NCBI GenBank assembly: GCA_009733575.1
Contig: ML769418.1
Coordinates: 1 to 64,000, forward strand
Direction: 5' to 3'
Length of the DNA: 64,000 bases
Source of the DNA: Gymnopus androsaceus JB14
Taxonomy: Eukaryota; Basidiomycota; Agaricomycetes; Agaricales; Omphalotaceae
A program made the translations under genes and the position numbers. The notes beneath the pieces were generated by a model. That model saw only the letters and a list, made by a program, of their open reading frames with translations. It made no database searches and had not been told where the DNA came from. Within the stretch, counting starts at the first letter, position 1. The number at the start of each line of letters is the position of its first letter. Of the stretch, positions 32,779 to 42,959 are shown piece after piece.

Positions 32779-33218
32779 TGCAGCTACTTTGCTGCTTGGT
32801 TGTCGAGCTTGGAGTGTTTTTCGTCAGCGTCAAAAGCATGGATTCATATTCTACGATTTTCTACCTCCTGTAATGGCCTTAGGCTATGTTATCTTTTTCT
32901 CATGTCTGTGTATAATAGCCTACTGTAAACGTTATTCTAGGGTTTTTCGATCTTGCTGTCAAGCATTTCAGGCGCTGTCCAATCAATTCGGTCGCTTATT
33001 GCGCATCACAATTTAATGGTCTTAGTTTAAGTTGGTTATAGGTAAGCGGTTCAATCACGCTGTTCATTAGAAAAATAGTGAAAGTACTTGTATCGCACTA
33101 CACAAGCATAGAAAGCAAATGGAGAAAACATTTGGAAACCAAGTAGTGATAATATTCAAGATTCAAGTAAGATCGTTCAAAACATTGTCCATGGCAAGTC
33201 CTTCAGACGAATTCACAA

Positions 33219-34110
33219 CTACTTAGAAACTGGGACGCCAAACGAGTAGGTTGAACAACCAAGGATAGAGAAAATCGAAGAACGACAGTCAGTTGAAGAT
33301 TCGGCAGCAGTGTTAGCATAAACTACGCACCTTCTACAAAGTTCCATGTCTGGTGAATTCCCGACCTAGAAAAGCGAGAGTTGGTTAGAATGCTTGTGTC
33401 GGCGTTTGAGGGACAAGGGGAAGTAGACGTAGGCAAAGACAGTGGCGCTGCGATAAGCGGCCAAAAAGGTAATGGAGGGAAAGCGACTGCGAATAACTAC
33501 TCACCATTCTCCCCACAACGTGATCGGGTCTCCCGGGGTCGCATCTCCATCGGCGTAAAGATCCCAATTCTGGGAAGTGTTGGGAATAAAAACGCTATTG
33601 GTTGCTAAATGTCAGTAAATCATCCTTGCCTGAAACTTAAGTACGTACCGATAGTTGGTCTCGTTTACAGTGTCATGCCAGATATCCCAGCCCGTCGGGG
33701 TAGTGGACACTGTCAGATTCTGGCCATCCTGAGCGGTTCCAGCGATGCCCAAGTACGCTCCTGTAAGGGCGTTTTGGAAATTCCAGGCTTCGCCGGTCCA
33801 AAGAGTCGTCCATTTTTGGTTTTCACCACCGACCGAGTCCAAAGGGTATCCGATGACTGGGGAAGGATTAAGAATTAGACCCAAACATCTCAGGATAGGT
33901 ATAAAACTCACTAGATTTGTTGTCGACGCCTGACAAGTCCATGACCGTACCAGACTTGACGTTATGTATGTTGAATGTAAGGCCAGATTGAATCAGCTCT
34001 GTCGCGCGAGGGAGGACTCTGGTTTCCAATTCTGAGCGAACAGGCGTCGCTGCAGTAAGGGCGGACCCAGCCAACGAGAACAGGCAGAGCAGTGATTTCG
34101 TAAAATGCAT
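33219..34110 (-). CDS. Secreted ricin-B-type (beta-trefoil) lectin-like protein
   Basis: Carbohydrate-binding beta-trefoil protein, probably secreted: signal peptide MHFTKSLLCLFSLAGSALTA at 34110, then a propeptide-like stretch, then GLTFNIHNVKSGTVMDLSG. Repeats carry Q-x-W or related motifs (ENQKWTTLW, SQNWDLYADG, GIHQTWNFVE), the hallmark of the fold. Exons by my reading: 34110 to about 33912, about 33858-33651, about 33607-33511, then a short exon near 33366-33334 and a last exon encoding VSK with stop at 33219. A single lectin domain with no catalytic domain attached. Fungal proteins of this kind are often defence or cell-wall lectins; the sugar bound is unknown. Confidence 0.85.
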
Positions 34111-35070
34111 CGTGAGGTTTCGTGAGGTTTCCTGTTAAGGGCAACAAAGAATAGGTATCTAGATACACGAACATATGAGGGAAGCCATAGAAAGGAAACG
34201 GGAGAATTACGACGACTTACAGGTGCTAGTGAAAGCGAGGAAGAGAGAGAGGAGGAGGAAGGTCAACGGCAGTGAGGGGATTTATGTACCCTTTCTCCAT
34301 CCTAATTCGGAACATGTTGACAGTATCTTCCTTCTTCCTTGACGTCAGCGGAGTATGTCGGTGGCATGAAACTTCGTTGCCGCTGCACCTGGAGCACTGA
34401 TATGAAGTTATTTTATGAAATCAGGACCTCATGTACGTACGAAAAATATCGAACGGTGACGCGTTGAAGATTCAGTGCGTCACTTCGCAAACGTTCTTCG
34501 TTCCCGCATTAAAGGCTTCATGCTGTAGGCCCTGCACTCCTCATCCTCCTATCCACTGACCCAAAGGCTTGCGATCCAACTGGCCATGATGTGAAAAAAA
34601 ATTCGAAATAAAGGAACCACTTGCAATTTCTTTTGAAATGATGAATACACGTCATACATGCGCACTGGGATCCGTGTACAAACTCGAGGTTTGCTCGAGG
34701 CTGTTGAAGGGTTGACTGCACCCGGATACTTGGTCTTGACACTATATCAGTATATATCAGTATATACCTGATCTTTGCCTGATCTGATTCGAGGAGGAAT
34801 ATGGAAACGTGGGATTGAACGTGGGGAGATGTTGTTTGTCGCTTTGACTCTGAGCCTCCGAGCCTATGCCAGTCGATGATCGATGTTAGCACGGTGGACA
34901 AGGTGTGTTCATGTATAGCGTGTCATTTATTAGGAGGTTTATCAGATCCGACGAAAAGGAGGAACTCGTGGAATAGTCGGAGACTGGAATGTTAAGGAGG
35001 CCGGGGCACATGGAAATTTTTGAAGGACGACTTCTTTCATTAACAGCGTGAACATGGAGATGGTTTTAGA
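34111..35070. other. Intergenic region, no gene recognised
   Basis: Upstream of the lectin start (minus) and downstream of the membrane protein gene (minus). Contains an imperfect repeat ATATCAGTATATATCAGTATAT near 34744-34766. Open frames are short and without family signature. Confidence 0.4.
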
Positions 35071-35142
35071 AGTATACATTCAACTTGAATGTATACTAGT
35101 ACCATCCAGACCCCATTGTAACATTGGGGTCTGGATGGTACT
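35071..35142. repeat. Two adjacent perfect palindromes (potential hairpins)
   Basis: 35071-35083 and 35085-35097 are perfect 13-bp inverted copies around a single C. Immediately adjacent, 35098-35115 and 35125-35142 are perfect 18-bp inverted copies around a 9-nt loop. The minus-strand membrane protein gene ends exactly at the junction (stop codon 35098-35096), so one arm encodes its last residues and the other hairpin lies in its 3' UTR. Confidence 0.9.
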
Positions 35143-36015
35143 CGACAGTGAAGATATTCGGTGGATGGTCCTCGACTACTATGAAGATATCCATGATTGC
35201 CACGAAGAAATAGAATATGAAAAAGCAAGTTAGCAAGCCGATAAAATTACAGTTGCGAAAGGAGTCGATTAGGAGCCTAATGTACCAGCGCGCAACGACA
35301 AATGGAACATAAAATATGAGGAAGATGATTTGGAGCAAGATGACAGCAATCGGCACAAGAACAATAAAGTAGCAAGTGGCACAGATGACAGAGTAGGCTA
35401 GGGGATATTGTTCCGCTGTGGAAGTGGTTGAGTTCGAGGATTGGTATTCGTAGTGATAAACTCACCAAAAGCATCATGAGCTTTGCTGAGGAGTTGAATA
35501 ATGTTATGCCACGTTAACATTGTCCAAATTCTTTTCGGAATGAAAAAGCGAACCAGCAGGCCAATTACACCGATCTGAAGCACCCCATCTATCGGTTGAG
35601 TGTCCTCTGCAGATGCCCCGAGTGATTGCATGTTCGAAAAGTGGGAATCCTCGGAATCCTTCCACGGTAGTGAGTGCTCTGGTAATGAGAGGCCCATGAA
35701 TCTAATGATATTCTCAGTATTAAGTAACGATCTGTAGTAGAATACTATTAGCCGATTCGTACCTCTCTCAATGCCTGTATTATTCCCAAATCCTAGGGAC
35801 CTCACAAACCAGCGAGCGATAGATTTGCAAACGCTGAAGGGTAAGGTGATTACATTCGGGTTGAGGACAAGAAAGGAGCAAGCAAAAAAGTATTTGTAGG
35901 GATGTTTTTTGTGCTGTCAGCGCATGAGCTCGAGGATTCTTAGTTCATGAGAATGGGAATAATACCCACCGAAAGCATCGTTGAGAGTCAGAGCTTGGCT
36001 GAAAAGTGCGAGCAT
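35096..36015 (-). CDS. Unrecognised multi-pass membrane protein
   Basis: Minus-strand gene of at least four exons. Start at 36015 (MLALFSQALTLNDAF), then FFACSFLVLNPNVITLPF and ARWFVRSLGFGNN, then FMGLSLPEHSLPW, a polar loop, GVIGLLVRFFIPKRIWTML, LLSKAHDAF, and finally PIAVILLQIIFLIFYVPFVV with two further hydrophobic segments before the stop at 35096. Two halves look related: each has a helix ending in x-DAF followed by a splice site and a hydrophobic stretch with ARW[FY]-x-R. The first junction is one base out of frame at a run of six A (35905-35910 on the plus strand), a typical homopolymer error. Function unknown. Confidence 0.6.
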
Positions 36016-36282
36016 GGCGGTCGGCGTCACACTGGGCTTGATGTGGCGTTAAAGCGTTGACAGTTGAGCATCAAGGTAAGTAACTAGCGTATGACTTTCT
36101 TAGCGCGCAGAACACAAGACAGCAATCAGAGTTGAACAGAAAGAGTCCCGAAATACAAGGATCATAGAGCTCAGAGTAAGGACCAGCACCAACGAAAAAT
36201 TAGCGCCTGGGTATACTTGGGCGTTTATTTTACTAGTCGATTCTTTCAGTACTTAGGAAAAATTACTACGTGCCACCTCTCG

Positions 36283-37279
36283 CTAAAGCAAAGCCAGCCC
36301 AATAACAAAACTCAAAACACCGACTGCAGCTTTAGTCATCGACCGTCTACCTGCAACAGCCCCATTTAAGCCTTTCGTCCCACTTCCGCTTCCTGTAGTC
36401 GATTTCGGAGAGGAGGCAGCGGTCGCGGAAGTACCAGTAGTGGGGGCATCAGTAATGGAGGCACCAGTAGCAGAAGTACCAATAGTGGGGGCACCAGTAG
36501 CATGGGCGCCAGTAATGGAGGTACCAATAGCGGAAGTAGCAATAGCGGTAGTACCAATAGCGGAGGCACTAATAGCGGAGGTACCAGTAGCGGTAGTAGC
36601 AATAACGGAAGTACCAGTACCGGCGTCAGATCCACCAACAGCAAGGGTAGGTACACCAGGAGTACCAGCGCATTCCTCGTTGAAGGCTTTACAGCAAACA
36701 ATGTTGAGCGTGAATTGGATGTATACAGAAGAGGAAGAGGATATCAACTCACAAGACAAAACTTCTTCGCCTGACGATTCCTCGTCTGTCGGGTCAATGT
36801 TGATAAGACATTCGACGCAGGATTCCAGGCCATTAGCATTATCGGGGGTGCAGATGCATGAGTCGGACGTGCATGTCTATCGTTCGGAAAGAAAATTAAT
36901 ACAACAGATGATCGGTCAACCAAGGAAAGAAAGGCGAAAGACGAGATGCACGTACATTCAAAGCATTCACCACTGCGTCGCATTGGCTCTGGCACTGAAA
37001 TCGGGGGTATCAGTAATGATTCATGAAAAGAACGCCATGAAGAAGAAAAAAAAACAAACCTGTGTTGGGATATCTGAAGGGTCAGTTCCCGTTCCAGTGC
37101 TTTGTCTTGGGAGTAGAACGTCCAATGTATTGACGAAGCGCGCTTGAAGCTGCGAGGCTGCAACTAGGTAAATGATTCATTAAGTTACCTCCCCACAGCG
37201 AGCTAGCAAAGCACAAACCTTCAGAGGCAAAAACACCAATGGTGGCGAATGTTAATAGGGTCGAGGAGGCTAGTTTCAT
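36283..37279 (-). CDS. Eight-cysteine secreted protein SSP1, expanded Ser/Thr/Ala stalk
   Basis: Signal peptide MKLASSTLLTFATIGVFA, then VAASQLQARF, LLPRQ (possible Kex2-like site), then cysteines spaced C-x3-C-x9-C-x4-C-x-C-x10-C-x2-C-x23-C (CQSQC, CTSDSCIC, CVECL, FNEEC). After GTPGVPTLAV comes a repetitive Ala/Thr/Ser/Ile/Gly stalk of about 70 residues and a C-terminal hydrophobic tail AAVGVLSFVIGLALL, fitting a GPI-anchor signal. Exons are separated by four introns; the last intron lies just before FNEEC. The cysteine count and the C-x2-D-x-C-x-C piece recall CFEM domains, but the C-x2-C pair and spacing are not canonical. No function known. Confidence 0.8.
36425..36615. repeat. Coding minisatellite in SSP1 stalk
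   Basis: Imperfect tandem units such as GGTACCAATAGCGGAAGTAGC and GGCACCAGTAGCATGGGCGCC, mostly 15-30 bp and multiples of three. Encodes the stalk on the minus strand. Absent from the otherwise similar genes at 38323 and 39918. Confidence 0.8.
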
Positions 37280-38253
37280 GATTAAATCTGATAAAGCCTG
37301 AGCTTGAGGACAAGGAATAGAGGATAGTGAACAATTGGGAACTCCGGAGGGTTATTCGAATGGGTTGAGCCCGCTCCAGTTTTTAAAGCCAAATAGGAGA
37401 TAGATGATACATACATACATGCACTGGCAAGTTGAGATTTGACAGGCAGGAGGACGTCAAAAGTTGTCAGGTACATAGTCTCACTGAAGGACGTTATGAA
37501 CGTCTCCAGGTCTTGGTAAAAGCTGAATTTGTAGTCTTCAGGTCGCCATTGGTTGCCAACAGTGAGATGAAGTATAACTCAGGTCTTGGAACAGCCCGCT
37601 TCGATTTGCCCTAGTTGAGGCTCACTATCCATTGAAATAAGCTATAGGCAATGGATGAGTACAGGAATTGAATGTCATAATTGAATGATTATCGCCAACC
37701 TTAGACCTACTTGGTTAGGTTTCTTTGCAGTGCATGCTCATATGCAGTGAAATTCAGCGCCAAAGGTATGAAAGAAAGACCACCCCCAAACGTTGAAAGG
37801 CCTTGGCACAATAGGACAGGATGTAAATAGTGAACGTTCCGTTGTATTCGTACGTCCAAACTTTAGGCTTGGCTTTTGGGGTCACAACAAGGCCATCTGG
37901 ATCAGGAAATAGGCATCACCGGGAGCGGAGGATGAGCTCGAAGAAGCTAGGATGTAGATCACTACTAGTAGAATGAGTCAGTCTACTACTTAGAATATTA
38001 GCATTGGATCGTCAGTGTGTGATCAAATTTCTTACGGAGACTTGGGGGAGACTAAAATTCTAGCGCATAGAACTGAGTAATCACCGTACTCACTGGTTTT
38101 ATCCGTCCGACTTCCTGCCAAGAATCTTAATTGGACAAACAGGGTAGAAGGAACATAGAGCTCAGAGCTCAGACTAGTGATGGTGGTTTTGGTCAAGTTA
38201 AAATATAGCCGAGCGTTTATTCTACAGTCATTCATCGACATCATTGTTTCATC

Positions 38254-38254
<1 letters not shown>

Positions 38255-38287
<33 letters not shown>
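38255..38287. repeat. (AGT)11 microsatellite
   Basis: Eleven uninterrupted AGT triplets 36 bp beyond the expected stop of SSP2. Not present beside SSP1 or SSP3. Confidence 0.97.
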
Positions 38288-38288
<1 letters not shown>

Positions 38289-38322
38289 AAAATCGTGTTA
38301 CACTTGCGCAGCCCGCCTATCG

Positions 38323-39087
38323 CTAAATCAAAGCCAGCCCGGCAGCAACAAGACTCAAGACTCCAACTGCAGCTGGGGTCATCGTCAGCCGAAAGAGCCC
38401 CATTCTTGCCTTTCGTCCCAGTAGTCGATTTCGGGGAGGAGGCACCAGTAGCGGTTGCGTCAGATCCATCGACAGCAAGGGTAGGTACACCTGGAGTACC
38501 AGCGCACTCTTCGTTGAAGGCTTTACAGTGAACAATGTTGAGCATGAATTGCATACATGAGAGGAAGAGAATATCAACTCACAAGAAAAGGCATCGTCGC
38601 TTAAAGATACTTCGTCCGACGATGGGTTAAGCTGGATAAAACAGCTGAAGCAGGATTCCAATCCATTGGCATTAGCAGCGGTGCAAAAGCACGAGTCGGT
38701 TGTACATGTCTATCATTCAGAAAGAAGATGGTAGCACAGGAAAAAAGGTGAGAAATAAGATACACGTACGTTGATTGCATTCACCACTGTTGCACATTGG
38801 TTCTGACACTGAAATCGAAGGTATTAGCAATGAAAATAAGGCCATGAAGAAGAAGAAAAACAAACTTCTGTTGGGATATCGGAAGGGTCAATGCCCGTGC
38901 TACTGCTTTGCCTTGGAAGCAGGACGTCGAATGCATCGACGAAGCGCGCTCGAAGCTGTGAGGCTGCAACTACTAGGTAAACGATTCATTAGGCCACACC
39001 CCATAACGAGCTAACAAAGTACAAACCTTCAGAGGCGAAAACACCAACGGTGACAAACGTTAACAAGGTCGAGGAGGCGAGTTTCAT
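38323..39087 (-). CDS. Eight-cysteine secreted protein SSP2
   Basis: Paralog of SSP1 and SSP3 with the same five-exon plan: MKLASSTLLTFVTVGVFA signal, VAASQLRARF, LLPRQ, CQNQC, CTTDSCFC, CFSCF, FNEECAGTPGVPTLAVDG, then a short SSPKSTTG stalk and the tail AAVGVLSLVAAGLALI with stop at 38323. Near 38390 one base is missing relative to SSP1, so the annotated frame would miss the hydrophobic tail and instead run into the (AGT)n microsatellite, encoding poly-Thr. Correcting that base restores the family ending. Confidence 0.76.
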
Positions 39088-39917
39088 GATTAAATCTGAT
39101 AAAGCTTATGCTTGATAGGATAAAGGATAGTGGATAGCTGATATGGGAACTCCTGAGGGGGGGTTGTTCGAATGGGTTGAGCCCGCACCAGTTTTTAAAG
39201 TTGAATAGGAGATAGATATATCCTATGCACCTGCATGCAGTGGCGAGCTGAAATTTGACAGGCAGTAGTAGGACGTCGAGAGCTGTCAAACTCTAGCCTC
39301 CCGTATGAATTCCGAGTGAAATCTAGTGAAATCTCAAGTCAGGACTTTATGAGCGCCTCGAGGTCTTGGCAAAGCTGGATTTATAGTCTTCAGGTCGCCA
39401 CTGAGATGAAGTACAGCTTTCTTTTACTATCCTACTTGAATTTTTTTCCGATACTTGAGAAGCGCAGATTGAAATTAGCTGTAGCTCACCTCAAACCTCA
39501 TTTCACTTCTACCAAGGTCTCTTCGCAGAATACGTCTTCATGTTCAGCGCCACAGGTACGATGAAAGAAAGACCGCTCCCGGACCTTGAAAGACCTTGGC
39601 ATAATAAAACAGGATGTCAGTATCCGTTGCATTCGTACGTCCAAACTCTGGGCTGCACGAAGCAAGTCAAGCTGACTTATCGGCTTCTGAATCCGGATGA
39701 GAAAATAGGCAGCGCCGGCCTAAACATTTTCGCGCTCTAAGGTTCGTACGGTTCAGTCTCAATTTCCCTAATGTGCTGATGGTCTTTGATGGGCGAAAGA
39801 TTAATTCCAAGGCTCGTATAATCCTAGTCTTAGGAATGGTACTGACCCTGTGATATTAGATTAGAGTATGTATTAGCTACATGGTAAATTGCATGTATTT
39901 GCACAACCCGCTTTTCA

Positions 39918-40696
39918 CTAGAGCAAAGCCAACCCTGCAGCAAAGCTCAAGACGCCAACTGCCGTAGTAGGCATCGATAGTCTACCTGAAACAGCCCCAT
40001 TCAGGCCTTTCAACCCACTTCCGCTTCCAGTAGTCGATTTTGGAGATGAAGCACCAGTGGCGGTTGCGTCAGATCCATCAACAGCAAGGGTAGGTACACC
40101 GGCAGTACCAGCGCATTCTTCGTTGAAGGCTTTACATGGGACAACGTTGAGCGTGAATTGCATACATAAGAGGAAGAGAATATCAACTCACAGGAAAAGG
40201 CGTCGTCGCGTGACGATTCTACGTCCGACGTTGGGTTAAGCTGGACAAGACAATTGAAGCAGGATTCCATTCCATTGGCATTAGCCGAGGTGCAAAAGCA
40301 AGAGTCGGTTGTACATGTCTATCATTCGGAAAGAAAATGAGTACAAGGAAAAAAGGTGAGAGATAAGATACACGTACGTTGATAGCATTCACCACTATTG
40401 CACATTGGTTCTGGCACTGAAATCGATGGTATTAAGCAATGAGAATAACTTGGTGAAGAAGAAAAAAACAAACCTGCGTTGGGATATCGGAAGGGTCAAT
40501 ACCCGTGCTACTGCTTTGCCTTGGGAGTAGGGCGTCGAATGCATTGAAGAAGCGCGCTCGAACTTCCGAGGCAGCGACTAAGTAAACGATCCTTCAGACC
40601 ACTCTCATACAACAACAAGCTAGAACAGCACGCACCTTCTGAGGCGAACACACCAATGGTGATGAACATTAACAAGGTCGAGGAGGCCAGCTTCAT
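39918..40696 (-). CDS. Eight-cysteine secreted protein SSP3
   Basis: Cleanest member of the cluster. MKLASSTLLMFITIGVFA signal, VAASEVRARFF, LLPRQ, CQNQC, CTTDSCFC, CFNCLV, FNEECAGTAGVPTLAVDG, SSPKSTTGSGSG and the tail TTAVGVLSFAAGLALL, stop at 39918. Same introns and cysteine spacing as SSP1, minimal stalk. Probably GPI-anchored at the cell surface by the hydrophobic tail. No breaks found. Confidence 0.82.
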
Positions 40697-41543
40697 GATT
40701 AAATCTGGTACTTGAAGTTTATAGGGCGAAGAATAAATGAAAGTGGATAGTCCAGAGAATTGGAAATTTGAGAAAACTCGGAGGGAATCTGTTCGAATGC
40801 GTTGAATCCGCTCCAGTTATAAGGCCAAATAGCATGCACTGGCGACGATTTGACTGTTGAAATTTGACAGGCAGGAAGATGTTAAAAGTAGTCAAGCGGT
40901 AGCCTATGAATGTTACTGTTAAACCTCAAGTCGCACTGAAGGACGCTCGAGGTCTTGGCAAAATTAAAAGACTGAATTCTTAGTCTTCAGGTTGCTAAGG
41001 ACCGAGATGATGTGCAGCTGTCTTTAGCCTACTTCGATTTGCTCTCCGAATCGATAGTTGAGACTGTCGATTGAAACTAGCTGTAGTCCATGAATGAGTG
41101 CTGGTTGGTATCATAATAGAATGATTATCGCCAACAGAAAAATGCTCATCTTAGATCTCATTTCCATCTTTACAGGTGTGTGTTCATATGCAGTAACATT
41201 CGGCGCCAAAGCTATGAAGGAAATAACGTTCCCGACCTTGTAAGACCTTGGCAATGATGTACAAGACAAGATGGAAGTGTCGAGCGTTCCGCTGTATTCG
41301 TACCTCCAACCTCTCGGCGTAGCGCACGCGATGGATTTTGGGTGATGATAGTTGATATGCGGTCAAAGCTGGATTTGGATATTAGGAAGTGGGCATCGCC
41401 GCGCGCGTTGCCAGGAGTTTTTTTTGTTCGTTCGCAACAATCACTCAGATTAGCTGCACCTTCGTGGCATAAAAGTTGTTAGATACCGACATACATGTCC
41501 AATTCGCGAGAATAATTAAATCTCGAGCTGCATCTGCATAGTC

Positions 41544-42532
41544 TCAAGCCGCCCACGAGACCAACACCCCAAACAACAAGGTCCCTACCAGCATACTAGT
41601 TCGGCGAAAGATTCTCCAGACATCCTATTCCCGCCGTTTGAAGCCGTAGTTGTGGTCGATGCAGCAGAGGAAGATACTGAGGAGGCCACGCTCGATGTCG
41701 ATAAAGCTGAGGAAGTAGCAGCAGTAGAGGATACCGATGTAGTTATAGGTGAAGATGCTAGCGTTGATGTCAATAAGCCCGAAGTTTGTGCGGAAGAGGA
41801 AGCAGGAGAGGGAGAAGCAGGAGAGGGAGAAGCGGAGAGGGAGAGGCAGCGCCTTGTGAAGTAAGCAAACCCATTATAGACTCTGTTAAACGTGGAGTTT
41901 CGCACCTGTTCCTGTGCTTGCTATCTGACTGACGGAGCCAGTAGGCAGAACTACCGAGCCAGAAAACCCGGAAGCAGTTTGTATGGGAACGGAGATGCCT
42001 CCAGCATCACACAGGGCGGCGTACTCTGTGTTTCAGCAATCAAGATGTCAGCTCATATGTATGCATTATCTAGTCACCAATACGCACGCCCAAGGATATC
42101 CTGCGCCTGTGCAATGTTTGTCTGATTATTCGGCTCTACAGCGTCAAGGCAATTCACGCATGTGTCGAGCGATGCTGTGTTTGATGATGTGCAAACACAC
42201 TCTACTGTCGTACAGTCCTATTAGGCAAAACGAGTGAGCCGCGCTGCAGTTTCGTGACACTGGATTGGCACTCACAGAGATAGTGGCCTCAACCGCATTA
42301 CACGTATCATTGCAGCTCGTCGGAATTGTGGCGAGAGTGGCCAGACTGTTCAGGATAGGCTTCGTCGCAGTTAGAACAGCTGATGCATTGACTATAATTT
42401 GGGTACTATCCGTCAGTATCACATGCGGATAATGCAGGGAAACACACCTGAAGCCCTGAAATTAGTTCCCACTACCAAGAGACGGAGAAGCAGGAAAATG
42501 AACAATGATTTTGCTCCCAAGATAACGAACAT
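41544..42532 (-). CDS. Eight-cysteine secreted protein SSP4, diverged
   Basis: Start at 42532 (MFVILGAKSLFIFLLLRLLV signal). Cysteine core CNDTC, CTTVECVC, CVNCL, QYAALC keeps exactly the C-x3-C-x9-C-x4-C-x-C-x10-C-x2-C spacing of SSP1-3 although the rest is unlike. After the last cysteine comes DAGGISVP, then a Ser/Thr/Ala-rich stalk (41625-41870) and a hydrophobic tail SMLVGTLLFGVLVSWAA with stop at 41544. The stalk and tail are each one base out of frame with what precedes (near 41865 and 41625); the two shifts cancel. Introns sit at the same places as in SSP1-3. Confidence 0.68.
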
Positions 42533-42959
42533 CGCGATAAGTGAAAGAAAAGAAAATACTCCTTCCGATGTTGTTGACTAGACAAGAGAAAGACCACGGT
42601 CGTGCTGGCTGAGGCTGGAAGAGCTTATAGAGCAGTGGTGGGAACAGAGAAGGACCGCTTGAACGTTGAGCTTGAACCACTGCCTTTCTATGTGCCTGGA
42701 AAACTTCCAGAACGAGATGTCAGATATATATCAGATGATAGCTGACACGATGAATGGCAGTTAGTAGGCTCGAGAAGAAAACAGGCATCTTAATCATGAG
42801 GTGACAAGTTCATTGAAAGAGTTGCCTTCGACGCTAGAGGCGGATGCGATACTCGAAAATCGAAAACAGAAGTACATTATACGAAATGAATAAGCCTCTG
42901 AACAGAAGGAAAGCATTCTCTGTGCCAATCCCACCAGCTCTCTCGTTGGTCAATTTGAC

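Noticed and set aside
33219..34110. Lectin gene as a ribosome-inactivating toxin
   Set aside because: Only the beta-trefoil lectin part is present; no N-glycosidase domain is encoded nearby.
35071..35142. CRISPR-like or tRNA-like reading of the twin palindromes
   Set aside because: No spacer pattern, no cloverleaf; a eukaryotic intron-rich locus.
36366..36759. Plus- and minus-strand repetitive frames (poly Leu/Pro, Gly/Ser) at the SSP1 stalk
   Set aside because: They are other-frame readings of the coding minisatellite. The CNIVCCK-like cysteines of one frame fall within the last intron.
41652..41864. Plus-strand acidic frame (EEAGEGEAGEGEAE)
   Set aside because: Antisense of the SSP4 Ser/Pro stalk repeat.
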